A stretch of 35,981 bases of DNA, from contig NZ_KQ969062.1 of NCBI RefSeq assembly GCF_001578775.1, positions 1,127,509 through 1,163,489 on the forward strand, given 5' to 3'. Below, piece by piece: positions 7,843 through 16,914 of the stretch. This DNA is from Streptococcus cristatus (GTDB taxonomy: Bacteria; Bacillota; Bacilli; Lactobacillales; Streptococcaceae). The notes under the pieces were generated by a model. That model saw only the letters and a program-made list of their open reading frames with translations. It searched no databases and was not told where the DNA came from. Each line of letters opens with the position of its first letter. The stretch's first letter is position 1. A program made the translations under genes and the position numbers.

Positions 7843-9239
7843 ACATAACAGATGCGGATTATAATAAAATTGCAACACGTGTTTATGAGATTGACCCAGT
7901 AGACAATCCTGATAAGCAATTATCAGTTGGAGAAACGATTGACATAAACGGCCGTCAGTTCCAAGTTATTGATGCTATTGGTAATTCTGCTGAACCAACG
8001 GATAATAGTATGCAAGCTATGGCTGTTGCTCCTATTGATGATAAAGGGAACGTAGACTACAGTCAGGTAGTGGTTTCTTATGTTGGAACCAATTTTGGAG
8101 ACAAAAAAGATGTCCTGAATGACATTGAAAATCTAGGTATGGGTTTTACGGATAAAATGATAACAGGTCTCCCCTCGATTTCAGGGATGGGTAAAGGCAT
8201 TCTAGAAGGACATTTTAACGATAGTGTTAAAAAGGAAGTTGTCGAAAATATTGTAGATGTTCAGTCAAAAACAGCATTAGAGTTTGCCCAGCGAGTAGAA
8301 AAAAAGGTTCGTCAAGAGAACCCCAATGCCATTATAACAACGAATGGTCATTCTTTGGGAGAGTCTATGGCCCTTTATACTGCCTTAAAAATGGGATGGA
8401 ATAATGTTGGATTTAATGGTCCAGATATTCATAATATCCTTTCGGAAGAAGAAATAGCCTATATGCAGGCGCATCCAGAGCAATTTCGTAACTTTAGAAA
8501 TCCAAATGATATGTTTTTGGGGAACATTTTGGGGAATAAAACAGGCGTTGCCATTTATGTCAATATGACAGATGCTAGTTTTGTTGATGAATCTTTACGA
8601 ATTTTACAGGATGATAAACTTTCTTGGAAAGAAAAGGCAGATAAGATCTATAGTCTGGGGGATAAATATCATAGTTATAATACTTGGAGATTTAATAATA
8701 AAGGTCAACTCATTGATGAAAATGGCAATGTTGTGACCAATACTGCAAAAGGAAATGCGAATTCCCTCATCCTAGAAACAAAAACGAGAATGTTGCGGTA
8801 TTATGGCATGAAAAGCTTACTTACAGAAAGCGGAGGTGGCCTAAGTAGCAACGAACGAATTTTTCTAGACAGCGAGCAAGCTACTATTGGTGCAAATGCT
8901 CTTGTTAATGCTGCTCAGCAAGTTTTGGATCAGATTAAGATTGAGAAACAAAGAGGAGTAGAAGAAGTTGAGTCTTTATTTGAAACGACCAAGTCTCCGT
9001 TTATGATCAGTAGTCTCAGTCCTGATGAGATTAGATCGGCTTTTGCAGCTGGTGGTGTCACGCATGATAGTGTTGTCGGAAATGTAGAAATCTCTCTACA
9101 AAATAAGCTCAACAAAGCGAGTCAAATATTAGATGAAATGACTAAATTAAAAGATAAAATTGCAGCTGGTATAAACAAAAAACTCGAAGAAGACATAGCT
9201 TTAGCAGGGGAATTCAATCAATGGAGAAATTTGAAGTAG
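7839..9239 (+). CDS. Lipase-like type VII secretion effector, TslA-type (reverse architecture)
   Basis: A 466-residue protein without a signal peptide. The N-terminal part (about 1-300) is an alpha/beta-hydrolase of the class 3 lipase kind: YVGTN near 81-85 resembles the oxyanion strand, and GHSLG at 170-174 places the nucleophile at Ser172; Asp224 or nearby and His278 are candidates for the rest of the triad. The C-terminal part (about 340-466) is predicted helical and Lys/Glu-rich, like an LXG-type targeting region placed at the end instead of the start. GGAGAG lies five bases before the start. It is coupled to lipoprotein 5 upstream and overlaps the next gene. This order and the two small partners match S. 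aureus TslA; lipid target and secretion are inferred. Confidence 0.8.
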   Translation: MNITDADYNKIATRVYEIDPVDNPDKQLSVGETIDINGRQFQVIDAIGNSAEPTDNSMQAMAVAPIDDKGNVDYSQVVVSYVGTNFGDKKDVLNDIENLGMGFTDKMITGLPSISGMGKGILEGHFNDSVKKEVVENIVDVQSKTALEFAQRVEKKVRQENPNAIITTNGHSLGESMALYTALKMGWNNVGFNGPDIHNILSEEEIAYMQAHPEQFRNFRNPNDMFLGNILGNKTGVAIYVNMTDASFVDESLRILQDDKLSWKEKADKIYSLGDKYHSYNTWRFNNKGQLIDENGNVVTNTAKGNANSLILETKTRMLRYYGMKSLLTESGGGLSSNERIFLDSEQATIGANALVNAAQQVLDQIKIEKQRGVEEVESLFETTKSPFMISSLSPDEIRSAFAAGGVTHDSVVGNVEISLQNKLNKASQILDEMTKLKDKIAAGINKKLEEDIALAGEFNQWRNLK

Positions 9240-9634
9240 CACAACGTGAAGTCGAAAAGAAAACTAAAGAATTAGAAGAATTGGAAGATCGGCATCGCGA
9301 AAAGTTGCAAGAATTTGAGGAAAGAAATGATTATTTTCAAACTGCGCGTCGTGCCATACAAAATATTCTTGATGAAAAGTACGAAGAAACTTTGCATTAT
9401 TTGAAATCTACTGATGCGGATCAAGATTTTTATAGGATTCTTAATAGAGAGATGGAATCTTACCAAATGTTATCGGAAGATGCCTTGATGCAGGCGCAAA
9501 AAATATTGGAATTAGAATCTTTAAAAGAGAGTGATGATTTCCGACGAGAAAGACGATATCTAGATGATAAGTTAGAGGAGGCTTATCTACGTAGGAGAAT
9601 AGCCGCAGATGACAATAATAAAACTAGAGAGTAA
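9221..9634 (+). CDS. Helical partner protein of the lipase effector, TlaA1/Lap-like
   Basis: A 137-residue, highly charged protein that looks helical almost throughout, with a coiled-coil-like start (EVEKKTKELEELEDRHREK). It overlaps the toxin gene by 19 bases, with AGGGG at 9206-9210 as a possible ribosome binding site. LXG and TslA effectors are exported with small helical partners from adjacent genes (Lap or TlaA proteins, including DUF3958-like ones); size, composition and position fit that group. I did not identify a signature motif, so the family is inferred mainly from context. Confidence 0.65.
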   Translation: MEKFEVAQREVEKKTKELEELEDRHREKLQEFEERNDYFQTARRAIQNILDEKYEETLHYLKSTDADQDFYRILNREMESYQMLSEDALMQAQKILELESLKESDDFRRERRYLDDKLEEAYLRRRIAADDNNKTRE

Positions 9635-9651
9635 AAGGAAGCGATACTAAA

Positions 9652-9966
9652 ATGGCAACAACATTAACTGAGGATATTACAGGTGTATTTACTGTAGGAA
9701 ATTTCGATGATTTAGGAACTCGTCTGCTTGCTATTCAAAAACAGATTGAAAAATCTTTGATAACAAACGTTTATGCTCCACATATTCTTAGTAAAAGTGA
9801 TGGTATTAAGACCAAATCTAATGAAGCGATTAGTAAAGTTGCAAAGGAAGGAAAGTTGGCTATCAAGGGGATTAATGATACTTTAGATAGTGCCATCAAG
9901 GGACAATGGTCTACATCCGTTAGAGAAGCTGTTACAACAGCAAGCAACAAATATGATAAGATTTAG
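9652..9966 (+). CDS. WXG100-like small partner protein, TlaA2/Lap-like
   Basis: A 104-residue protein with no signal peptide and two probable helical halves: one around residues 17-37 and one around 58-100. The second half contains GQWSTSVREAV. The size and fold resemble the WXG100-related DUF3130 partners that pair with LXG-type effectors for export by the type VII system. It starts 17 bases after the previous gene with AAAGGAAG before it, and is the last gene of the operon before a terminator. The family call is from context and size. Confidence 0.65.
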   Translation: MATTLTEDITGVFTVGNFDDLGTRLLAIQKQIEKSLITNVYAPHILSKSDGIKTKSNEAISKVAKEGKLAIKGINDTLDSAIKGQWSTSVREAVTTASNKYDKI

Positions 9967-9983
9967 CAATTAATAATAAATAG

Positions 9984-10067
9984 CCTAAATAAATAAACTC
10001 GCCTAATCGATAGATTTTGTGTCTAACCTTTGGGGTGTAGTTCATTTATTTAGGTTCTTTTTTTATT
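9984..10067 (+). terminator. Terminator at right edge of the toxin island
   Basis: CCTAAATAAATAAAC (9984-9998) is complementary, with one mismatch, to GTTCATTTATTTAGG (10040-10054), followed by TTCTTTTTTTATTT. The loop of about 41 bases is unusually long for a terminator. It separates the island from radC. Confidence 0.7.
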
Positions 10068-10098
10068 TAATCTCGAATTAATAGGTAAGGAGGTTGAT

Positions 10099-10782
10099 AT
10101 GTATCGTATTTCATTGCAGGATGACATAAGCATGATGCCGCGTGAACGGCTGATAAGAGAAGGAGCGGATAAACTTAGTAATCAGGAATTGCTATCTATA
10201 TTTTTGCGAACAGGCAGCAAAAAAGAAACTGTTTTTCAAGTTTCTCAAAGGATTTTATCATCGATTTCTAGTTTGAATGATCTGAAATATTTGACTTTAC
10301 AGGAATTACAGACAATTTCAGGAATTGGCCCTGTGAAGGCTGTTGAGTTGCAGGCCATTATTGAGCTCGGATGCCGTATCAATAAGGCTGAAGTGCTGGA
10401 GAGGGAGCAAATTCTTGGCAGTCAAAAACTAGCTCGCAAAATGCAGGTCGAATTGGGAGATAAAAAGCAAGAATGTTTGGTTGCTATTTATCTCAACAGT
10501 CAGAACCAGATCATTCATCAGCAGACAATCTTTGTAGGAACGGTAACTAGAAGTATTGCTGAGCCGCGCGAGATTTTGCATTATGCGCTCAAACACTTGG
10601 CGACATCTATTATACTTGTACACAATCATCCTTCTGGAGTGACTTTACCAAGTAAGAATGACGACGAGGTCACCAAACACATGAAAGAAGCTTGTGAGCT
10701 AATGGGGTTGGTTCTTTTAGATCATTTAATCGTTTCAAAAAATAATTATTATAGCTATCGTGAAAAAACGGATTTGATCTAA
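10099..10782 (+). CDS. radC: RadC-family JAB-domain protein
   Basis: A 227-residue protein with an N-terminal helix-hairpin-helix region ([18 protein letters not shown]) and a C-terminal JAB/MPN-like domain with the metal motif [17 protein letters not shown]. The family was once linked to DNA repair, but its biochemical role is not settled. The ribosome binding site TAAGGAGGT is strong. Its stop codon overlaps that of the converging amidotransferase gene (bases CTAA), with no terminator between them. Confidence 0.9.
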   Translation: MYRISLQDDISMMPRERLIREGADKLSNQELLSIFLRTGSKKETVFQVSQRILSSISSLNDLKYLTLQELQTISGIGPVKAVELQAIIELGCRINKAEVLEREQILGSQKLARKMQVELGDKKQECLVAIYLNSQNQIIHQQTIFVGTVTRSIAEPREILHYALKHLATSIILVHNHPSGVTLPSKNDDEVTKHMKEACELMGLVLLDHLIVSKNNYYSYREKTDLI

Positions 10783-11471
10783 AGTTTGTTAACCACATAA
10801 TCAAACAAGGCTAAATCCCCCGTTCTTGTGGGAAATAGAAATTCTGGATGCCACTGCACACCAAGAAATGGACTTCCATCAGTCGAGGTAACAGCCTCAA
10901 TGACCTTATCCCGAGGATCGTAGGCTATAACTTCTAGATTTTTCGCTAGATCCTTGATACTTTGGTGATGGAATGAGTTGATTTGGCAGGTAGGTCCGTA
11001 TAATTCATGGAGGATGGAGCCATTTTTAGTGACCATAGTCTGTGTAGTGTATTGAGCAGTGCTATCTTGCCAGTGATTCTCGATGTCTTGGTGAAGTGTG
11101 CCACCCATAGCAACATTGTAAAGCTGAGTACCACGACAGATACCAAAAATAGGCTTGTTTTGCTTCCGTGCTTCTCGGATGAGAGCTAGTTCAAATAGAT
11201 CCCTTTGAAGCAGATAATCATCGCTTTCGATAGTCTGTTCTTCTCCGTAGAAATGAGGCTGGACATTTTGTCCACCAGTAAGGATCAGTTTATCGATCAT
11301 AGTGATATAGGTGTGAGCTAAGGCTTCATCACCAATTGGCAAGATAATTGGGATTCCTCCAACTTTATTGACTCCCTCGATAAAGCCAGTTGAAGTATAA
11401 CTGATATGAATAAATTGATCGTTGGGAATATCCCTTTGGTTTCCTGTTATACCGATAATCGGTTTTTTCAT
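10779..11471 (-). CDS. Class I glutamine amidotransferase-like hydrolase (peptidase C26, PuuD-like)
   Basis: A 230-residue cytoplasmic hydrolase of the gamma-glutamyl-gamma-aminobutyrate hydrolase family. The nucleophile is Cys112 in FGICRGTQL, and the QWHPEF motif supplies His208 and Glu210. Substrates in this family are gamma-glutamyl amines or folate/glutamate amides; which one applies here cannot be told. It is 24 bases downstream of rex on the minus strand and probably shares its transcript, as in pneumococcus. Confidence 0.88.
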   Translation of the reverse strand: MKKPIIGITGNQRDIPNDQFIHISYTSTGFIEGVNKVGGIPIILPIGDEALAHTYITMIDKLILTGGQNVQPHFYGEEQTIESDDYLLQRDLFELALIREARKQNKPIFGICRGTQLYNVAMGGTLHQDIENHWQDSTAQYTTQTMVTKNGSILHELYGPTCQINSFHHQSIKDLAKNLEVIAYDPRDKVIEAVTSTDGSPFLGVQWHPEFLFPTRTGDLALFDYVVNKL

Positions 11472-11495
11472 AAAGTGTCTGTTTCCTTTCTTACC

Positions 11496-12143
11496 TTACT
11501 CATCATCTTTTCTCATAAAGTAGAGTAAGGTTTGGAGTTCGCTGGTTAGGTCCACATATTGTACAATCACATCTTTGGGGACAGATAGGTGCACTGGGGA
11601 GAAGCAAAGAATCCCCTTGATACCAGCATCAACCAAGACGGATGCGACTTCTTGTGCCTTAACGCTCGGCACTGTCAGAATGGCTGTCTTTACGTTTCCT
11701 TCCTGGACCTTTTCTTTAATTTGAGAAATTCCATAAATAGGAATTCCATCATTTGTGGTGGTCCCGACGTCAGAATAATCATCTGTATCAAAGGCCATTA
11801 CAATCTTCATTTTATTCCGTTCATGAAAGCGGTAGTGTAAAAGAGCACGGCCCATATTTCCGACACCAACAATCATGACATTTGTAATCGAGTTGTCGTT
11901 GAGAAGATTGGCAAAGAAATTCATTAGTTTCTTGACATCGTAGCCAAAACCTCTACGACCTAACTCACCGAAGTAAGAAAAGTCACGTCGAACAGTCGCA
12001 GAGTCGATTCCAATCGCCTCTGCGATCTGTTTTGAATTGGCCTTTTCAATATTTTCTGCATTAAATCGCTTGAAAATTCGGTAGTAGAGGGAGAGCCGTT
12101 TAGCAGTAGCACGTGGAATAGAATTGCTTTTTTCAGTTTTCAC
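11496..12143 (-). CDS. rex: Redox-sensing transcriptional repressor Rex
   Basis: A 215-residue DNA-binding protein that senses the NADH/NAD+ ratio and represses fermentation genes. The N-terminal winged helix (about 1-80) carries the recognition region [20 protein letters not shown]; the C-terminal Rossmann domain has [11 protein letters not shown]; the tail is the domain-swap helix. Translation begins at GTG 12143, with GAAAGGT about ten bases upstream. A Rex-type half-site (TTGTGAA) lies in its own promoter spacer, consistent with autoregulation. Confidence 0.96.
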   Translation of the reverse strand: MKTEKSNSIPRATAKRLSLYYRIFKRFNAENIEKANSKQIAEAIGIDSATVRRDFSYFGELGRRGFGYDVKKLMNFFANLLNDNSITNVMIVGVGNMGRALLHYRFHERNKMKIVMAFDTDDYSDVGTTTNDGIPIYGISQIKEKVQEGNVKTAILTVPSVKAQEVASVLVDAGIKGILCFSPVHLSVPKDVIVQYVDLTSELQTLLYFMRKDDE

Positions 12144-12167
12144 AAAATCACGACCTTTCTATCTTCT

Positions 12168-12196
12168 ATTCTATAGAAAGCTTGTGAAAAAATCAA
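12168..12196 (-). promoter_or_regulatory. rex promoter with Rex half-site
   Basis: On the minus strand, TTGATT (12191-12196) is 17 bases from TAGAAT (12168-12173). TTGTGAA (12182-12188, plus strand) lies in the spacer and equals one arm of the Rex operator TTGTGAA-N4-TTCACAA. The other arm is poor (ATCAACT), so binding is possible, not certain. Confidence 0.55.
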
Positions 12197-12250
12197 CTAA
12201 TTTGATGAACAAAATATTATTATACTAATAAAGATAGCTAAAATAATAGA

Positions 12251-12281
12251 AATAAGCAAAATTCTTAGAATTTCGCTTATT
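12251..12281 (-). terminator. Terminator of the prs/desulfurase/DUF1831 run
   Basis: AATAAGCAAAATTC (12251-12264) pairs with GAATTTCGCTTATT (12268-12281) with a mismatch in the middle. It overlaps the DUF1831 stop codon. The minus-strand T-tract is interrupted, so it may be only partly efficient. Confidence 0.55.
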
Positions 12282-12624
12282 GGGGTGTTTTTTCAAAAAT
12301 ATCTCTTTCAACTAAACTATCCATCAGGAAATAGAATTTTTGCTGAATAATATGGTGTTTTTCTGATTTGAAGATATTAACTAATCTTAAACCAGACTTG
12401 TCCGTAATATTGATTTTAACTCCGCTTAGATCTTTATTGATGATAATCTTAAGCAAGAATCCATCGCCACTATTGGGAACAGCTTCGAGTAAACGAGAAA
12501 GCTCGTGATTACCAACTTTTGTTTCAGCAAATGTATTGTCCCGCAAGGTAAATTTCTTAACATTTGGATGGAGTGAGTAGGTGAAGTCGCAGTTTGCTAA
12601 GCTAACAGATGTTTGAAAAGCCAT
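12277..12624 (-). CDS. DUF1831 family protein
   Basis: A 115-residue soluble protein of the DUF1831 type found in lactic acid bacteria next to cysteine desulfurase genes. No catalytic motif or membrane segment is visible. It starts one base after the desulfurase stop, so the two are co-translated and probably act in related steps such as sulfur handling; this role is only suggested by position. Confidence 0.75.
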   Translation of the reverse strand: MAFQTSVSLANCDFTYSLHPNVKKFTLRDNTFAETKVGNHELSRLLEAVPNSGDGFLLKIIINKDLSGVKINITDKSGLRLVNIFKSEKHHIIQQKFYFLMDSLVERDIFEKTPQ

Positions 12625-12625
12625 C

Positions 12626-13738
12626 TTATCCTCCTAGTATTTCTTTTAGTTTTTGACTGAATAGTTTGATTTCTTGGATGCTAGTTTGGTCTGATACACT
12701 GATACGAATGGATTCTTTTAGGCGCTCAGAGTTTGGGCCATATAAGGCTTGAAGGACATGACTGGGCTGAACAGCACCAGCTGTACAAGCAGAGCCAGTC
12801 GAGATTGAAAAGCCATTAAGGTCCATTTGAAGCAAGATAAGATCATTCTTTCGGTTTGGAAATCCGATATTGATAACATAAGGCAGGCTAGGCTGACTTT
12901 CGTTTAGGTAGTAGTCTATATCCGCTATGTTGTTCAGTAAAGTATCTTTTAACTGCTGGGCATGCTCAAGATTTTCCTCTAAGTGGGCAACATTTTCAGA
13001 AAGGGCAGTTGCCATCCCGACAATAGAAACGAGGTTTTCTGTACCCGCTCGATGCTTGTTTTCTTGATCACCGCCATGCATGAAATTATCAAAATCCATC
13101 TGGTCAGCATAGAGAAATCCCACCCCTTTTGGACCATGGAATTTATGAGCTGATGCACTCAGGAAATTGATTCCCCATTCTTCAGGATAGATGGGGAGCT
13201 TGCCGACGGCTTGGACTGCATCAACGTGAAAGGCAGCAGGATGCTCCTTTAGTAATTCCCCAATTTCTTGAATCGGCAAAATATAGCCTGTTTCATTGTT
13301 GACAGCCATTACTGAGACAAGGATAGTATCTGGTCTGAGAGCATTCTTGATATCTTCCGTTCGGATTTGCCCATCCACTGGCTGAATGATAGTCGCTTCA
13401 AAACCGAAGTTCTCCACCAAGTATTCAACAGGCTCTAAAACAGCATGGTGTTCAATGGCCGTAGTGATAATATGCTTGCCTTGATTCTGATGGCGTAGGG
13501 CATATCCCTTGATTGCAGTGTTATTACTTTCAGTACCACCTGAAGTGAAGAGGATATTTTTGCTCTGTGTGTGTAGAACTTTAGCAATATCTTCGCGAGC
13601 TTGTCGGAGAAGTTTTTTAGCTTCTCGACCGTGGCTGTGGGTACTGGATGGATTGCCGAAGACTGTCATTGCCCAAGTCATGGACTTAATCGCAGCAGGC
13701 GATAAGGCAGTCGTTGCAGCATTATCTAAATAAATCAC
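12626..13738 (-). CDS. Cysteine desulfurase (NifS/IscS-like)
   Basis: A 370-residue pyridoxal-phosphate enzyme that removes sulfur from cysteine as an enzyme persulfide for tRNA thiolation or other acceptors. The PLP-binding Lys is in SAHKFHGPKG, the HVDAVQAVGK motif holds the cofactor ring, and the persulfide Cys lies in the loop GSACTAGAVQ. This is the IscS-type pattern, unlike the SufS enzyme that works with SufU. It lies 11 bases after prs on the minus strand. Confidence 0.92.
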   Translation of the reverse strand: MIYLDNAATTALSPAAIKSMTWAMTVFGNPSSTHSHGREAKKLLRQAREDIAKVLHTQSKNILFTSGGTESNNTAIKGYALRHQNQGKHIITTAIEHHAVLEPVEYLVENFGFEATIIQPVDGQIRTEDIKNALRPDTILVSVMAVNNETGYILPIQEIGELLKEHPAAFHVDAVQAVGKLPIYPEEWGINFLSASAHKFHGPKGVGFLYADQMDFDNFMHGGDQENKHRAGTENLVSIVGMATALSENVAHLEENLEHAQQLKDTLLNNIADIDYYLNESQPSLPYVINIGFPNRKNDLILLQMDLNGFSISTGSACTAGAVQPSHVLQALYGPNSERLKESIRISVSDQTSIQEIKLFSQKLKEILGG

Positions 13739-13749
13739 AAATTTATCCC

Positions 13750-14706
13750 TTATTTCTTTTGAAAAGCAAAAAGTGGGCTGACTGGTTTTCTTTCTTGAAT
13801 ACGTACGATAGCGTCGCCAATCAACTCGCTGGCTGTAATATAGTGAACATTCTTCGGAGTCTTTTCTTTGGTATCAACAGAGTCAGTCACCAAGATTTCT
13901 CGGATAGGAACACTGTCTAGTATGTCTGCAGCTTCATCTGCAAATAAACCATGACTTGAGACAGCATAGATTTCGACAGCTCCTTCACGTTCAACGATTT
14001 TAGCAGCTTCTGAGAAGGTACGACCGGTATTCAAGATATCGTCAATCAAAATCGCTTTTTTACCTTCAACTTCACCGATGATATAGCCTTCAGAGCGTCC
14101 TGCTTCATCTTCACCGTAGTCGATGATGGCGATTGGAGCATCGAGATATTCTGCCAAGCTACGAGCGCGTTTCACGCCAGAATTTTTCGGGCTAACGACG
14201 ACAACATCCTCGCCAGTTAATCCCATATTGCAATAATGCTCAGCAAACAATGGAATGGTGAAGAGATTGTCAACAGGAATATCAAAGAAGCCTTGTACTT
14301 GGACAGCGTGAAGGTCAAGTGAAATAACTCTGTTTACGCCAGCCCCAACAAGCATATTGGCCACGAGTTTTGCAGTAATTGGCTCGCGAGGAGCAGCTGT
14401 CCGATCTTGGCGAGCATAACCAAAATAGGGCATAACCACAGTTACGGTATTGGCACTTGCTCGTTTACAAGCATCAACCATAATCAATAACTCCATCAAG
14501 TGATTATTGACTGGGAAGCTGGTAGACTGGATGATATAGATATCATAGCCACGAACACTCTCCTCAATGTTAATCTGAATCTCGCCATCAGAAAATTGGC
14601 GGGAAGAAAGCTTGCCTAAAGGTACTCCGGCAGCTTCAGCAATCTTCTCAGCAATTGAGTGATTGGAATTGAGGGAGAAAAGCTTCATATTTTTTTTGTC
14701 TGACAT
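13750..14706 (-). CDS. prs: Ribose-phosphate pyrophosphokinase
   Basis: A 318-residue class I PRPP synthetase that makes phosphoribosyl pyrophosphate from ribose 5-phosphate and ATP for purine, pyrimidine, NAD, His and Trp synthesis. Visible motifs are FSDGEIQ, the flexible-loop region [20 protein letters not shown] and the PRPP loop [14 protein letters not shown] chose ATG 14706 ([10 protein letters not shown]), as in the pneumococcal homologue; ATG 14718 touches the AGAGG ribosome binding site. Streptococci often have a second prs gene, and this one resembles that second form. Confidence 0.93.
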   Translation of the reverse strand: MSDKKNMKLFSLNSNHSIAEKIAEAAGVPLGKLSSRQFSDGEIQINIEESVRGYDIYIIQSTSFPVNNHLMELLIMVDACKRASANTVTVVMPYFGYARQDRTAAPREPITAKLVANMLVGAGVNRVISLDLHAVQVQGFFDIPVDNLFTIPLFAEHYCNMGLTGEDVVVVSPKNSGVKRARSLAEYLDAPIAIIDYGEDEAGRSEGYIIGEVEGKKAILIDDILNTGRTFSEAAKIVEREGAVEIYAVSSHGLFADEAADILDSVPIREILVTDSVDTKEKTPKNVHYITASELIGDAIVRIQERKPVSPLFAFQKK

Positions 14707-14750
14707 TAGAATGACCATCCTCTTTTTGTCTCTTTAGATTTACAAATATT

Positions 14751-14779
14751 ATTTTACCAAAAAAATGAGATTATTTCAG
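14751..14779 (-). promoter_or_regulatory. prs promoter
   Basis: On the minus strand, CTGAAA (14774-14779), a 17-base spacer, then TAAAAT (14751-14756). It lies between the CYTH gene and prs. Confidence 0.6.
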
Positions 14780-14784
14780 CATTT

Positions 14785-15345
14785 TTACAAGTTTTCGGCA
14801 AATCTAGCAATCTTACTTTTACCAGGCTTGTATTGGATTTGATTTTTGTTTAAAAAGTCTTTGAACTTTTGCTCCCCTTCTTCAATATCATTGATCTCTA
14901 ACTCTAATTCGAAATCTTTTTTACCAAAGTAACGGCTTTCGTCTAAGGCAAAAAGGCCGATTGCATCTTGTTTTTCGTATCGAATATTTTCAAGGGTTCC
15001 GAGTATTGTTAGTTTGTCAACTGGGATTCCTTTTTCTTGGAGTTTGTCTAGAATTTCTCCCTGAGGAAATTGCAAGTTTTCTGTAATTTCTTTAAATTCA
15101 TCTTCGGACAAGGATTGGTTGTATTCGAAATTTCCAAGTTTTTGAGGAATTTTTAGAGTAAACTCAGCAGCGTCAGGAGTGGTTCGGACTCGCAGAGCCA
15201 TACGAGCTTCACGAAGAGCAAAGTCAGCCGAATCAATATAATAGTTGACTTGGAAAATTGGTTGGACATGATCAAAGAAGGTCAGAAGTCGCTTATGTTC
15301 TTCTTCTGTTAGCATTGTTTTGTATTCAATTTCTAAATGGTTCAT
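14785..15345 (-). CDS. CYTH domain protein (triphosphate-binding)
   Basis: A 186-residue CYTH/triphosphate-tunnel protein, with the N-terminal ExExK signature visible as HLEIEYKTML and alternating charged residues in the strands (RMALRVRT, FTLKIP, YEKQ, ELELEI). The family includes inorganic triphosphatases and thiamine-triphosphatase-like enzymes; the substrate here is unknown. It is divergent from relQ, an arrangement also seen in other streptococci. Confidence 0.88.
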   Translation of the reverse strand: MNHLEIEYKTMLTEEEHKRLLTFFDHVQPIFQVNYYIDSADFALREARMALRVRTTPDAAEFTLKIPQKLGNFEYNQSLSEDEFKEITENLQFPQGEILDKLQEKGIPVDKLTILGTLENIRYEKQDAIGLFALDESRYFGKKDFELELEINDIEEGEQKFKDFLNKNQIQYKPGKSKIARFAENL

Positions 15346-15380
15346 TTTTTAATCCTTTTCTTTATCTGAAAGCGATTTTA

Positions 15381-15389
15381 TGTTATAAT
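15381..15389 (+). promoter_or_regulatory. relQ extended -10
   Basis: TGTTATAAT is an extended -10 about 52 bases upstream of the relQ start. No clear -35 is seen. Confidence 0.6.
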
Positions 15390-15440
15390 AACAACTGTGT
15401 TTATTTTATACAAAAAACGAATAGATGACAAGGTATGTAT

Positions 15441-16112
15441 ATGACAATAGATTGGGAAGATTTTCTGGATCCATATATTCAGGCGGTTGGTGAGTTGAAA
15501 ATAAAGCTTCGTGGCATTCGCAAACAGTATCGCAAACAGCAACGCCATTCACCGATCGAGTTTGTAACCGGTCGCGTAAAACATATTGAAAGCATCAAGG
15601 AAAAAATGGAACTTCGAGGGATAACTGAGGAAAACTTAGCCCAAGAGATGCAGGATATTGCTGGTTTGCGTGTCATGGTTCAATTTGTAGACGATGTGGA
15701 TGAAGTTTTGGAAGTTTTGCGAAATCGGACAGATATGCGTATCGTTCAGGAGCGTGATTACATCAAAAACAAGAAAGACAGTGGTTACCGTAGCTACCAT
15801 GCCATCGTTGAATATCCAGTAGATACGATTAATGGAAATAAAATTATCTTGGCAGAAATTCAGATTCGTACCTTGTCCATGAACTTTTGGGCAACGATTG
15901 AGCACTCTTTAAACTATAAGTATAAAGGAGAATTTCCAGAGGAAATCAAACGGCGCTTGGAGATAACAGCTAACCTCGCCTACCAGCTAGATGAAGAGAT
16001 GGGAGCCATTCGCGATGCCATCCAAGAAGCACAAGCACTCTTTGATCCTCTGCACCGCAAGCTAAATGACGGTGTTGGAAATAGTGATGATACAGATGAA
16101 GAATACAGGTAA
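15441..16112 (+). CDS. relQ: Small alarmone synthetase RelQ
   Basis: A 223-residue single-domain (p)ppGpp synthetase of the YjbM/RelQ type, with no hydrolase, TGS or ACT domain. Synthetase motifs include [26 protein letters not shown] and [19 protein letters not shown]. It makes alarmones from GTP/GDP and ATP under cell stress. ATG 15441 is chosen over ATG 15435 because AAGGT ends at 15434, giving a 6-base spacer; the pneumococcal homologue has the same start. It overlaps nadK by 17 bases. Confidence 0.95.
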   Translation: MTIDWEDFLDPYIQAVGELKIKLRGIRKQYRKQQRHSPIEFVTGRVKHIESIKEKMELRGITEENLAQEMQDIAGLRVMVQFVDDVDEVLEVLRNRTDMRIVQERDYIKNKKDSGYRSYHAIVEYPVDTINGNKIILAEIQIRTLSMNFWATIEHSLNYKYKGEFPEEIKRRLEITANLAYQLDEEMGAIRDAIQEAQALFDPLHRKLNDGVGNSDDTDEEYR

Positions 16113-16914
16113 AAAAATAGCGATTATCCGCAATCGCAAAAGGCAGAGTGAGGAAGTATTTCAAACTCTGATGCAAAAATTGCGGAAAGCAGGCTTTATC
16201 CTGACACCCAAAAATCCAGATATCGTGATTTCTGTCGGTGGTGATGGGATGCTGCTATCAGCCTTTCACAAGTATGAAGAGCAGCTGGATAAGGTGCGCT
16301 TTGTCGGTGTCCATACTGGACATTTGGGTTTTTATACAGATTATCGAGACTTTGAAATTGATAAATTAGTGGAAAATCTGAAATTGGACACAGGTGCCAA
16401 GGTCTCTTATCCGATTTTAAATGTCAAGCTCACCTTTGAAAATGGAGAAACGCGGACGATTCGCGCGCTCAATGAAGCAACGATTAAACGCTCCGACAGA
16501 ACCATGGTTGTTGATGTGGTCATCAATAATGTTCATTTTGAGCGTTTTAGAGGCGACGGGATTTCTGTCTCAACGCCTACTGGTAGTACAGCCTACAATA
16601 AATCTTTAGGAGGAGCTGTTCTACATCCAACGATTGAAGCCTTGCAAGTAACAGAAATTGCTAGCCTCAACAATCGTGTGTATCGTACTTTAGGTTCCTC
16701 AGTTATCGTTCCTAAAAAAGATAGGATTGAGCTCTTGCCGACTCGTAATGATTACTATACCATAGCGGTCGATAATCAAACGTTTTCTTATAAAAATATT
16801 GTCCGTATTGAGTACCAAATCGATAATCATAAGATTAACTTTGTAGCTTCGCCTAGCCATACCAGCTTTTGGAATCGCGTGAGAGACTCCTTTATCGAGG
16901 AGTGTCAAGAATGA
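16096..16914 (+). CDS. nadK: NAD kinase
   Basis: A 272-residue ATP- or polyphosphate-dependent NAD kinase that makes NADP+. The GGDGM motif ([12 protein letters not shown]) and the conserved [15 protein letters not shown] segment are present. The start is ATG 16096 (MKNTGKK), inside the end of relQ; the earlier in-frame ATG 16066 would add ten residues not seen in homologues. Overlap with relQ upstream and an ATGA overlap with the pseudouridine synthase gene downstream show a tight operon. Confidence 0.95.
   Translation: MKNTGKKIAIIRNRKRQSEEVFQTLMQKLRKAGFILTPKNPDIVISVGGDGMLLSAFHKYEEQLDKVRFVGVHTGHLGFYTDYRDFEIDKLVENLKLDTGAKVSYPILNVKLTFENGETRTIRALNEATIKRSDRTMVVDVVINNVHFERFRGDGISVSTPTGSTAYNKSLGGAVLHPTIEALQVTEIASLNNRVYRTLGSSVIVPKKDRIELLPTRNDYYTIAVDNQTFSYKNIVRIEYQIDNHKINFVASPSHTSFWNRVRDSFIEECQE

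Noticed and set aside
4860..10070. A prophage or insertion sequence carrying the island.
   Set aside because: No integrase, transposase, phage gene, terminal repeat or attachment-site duplication could be seen.
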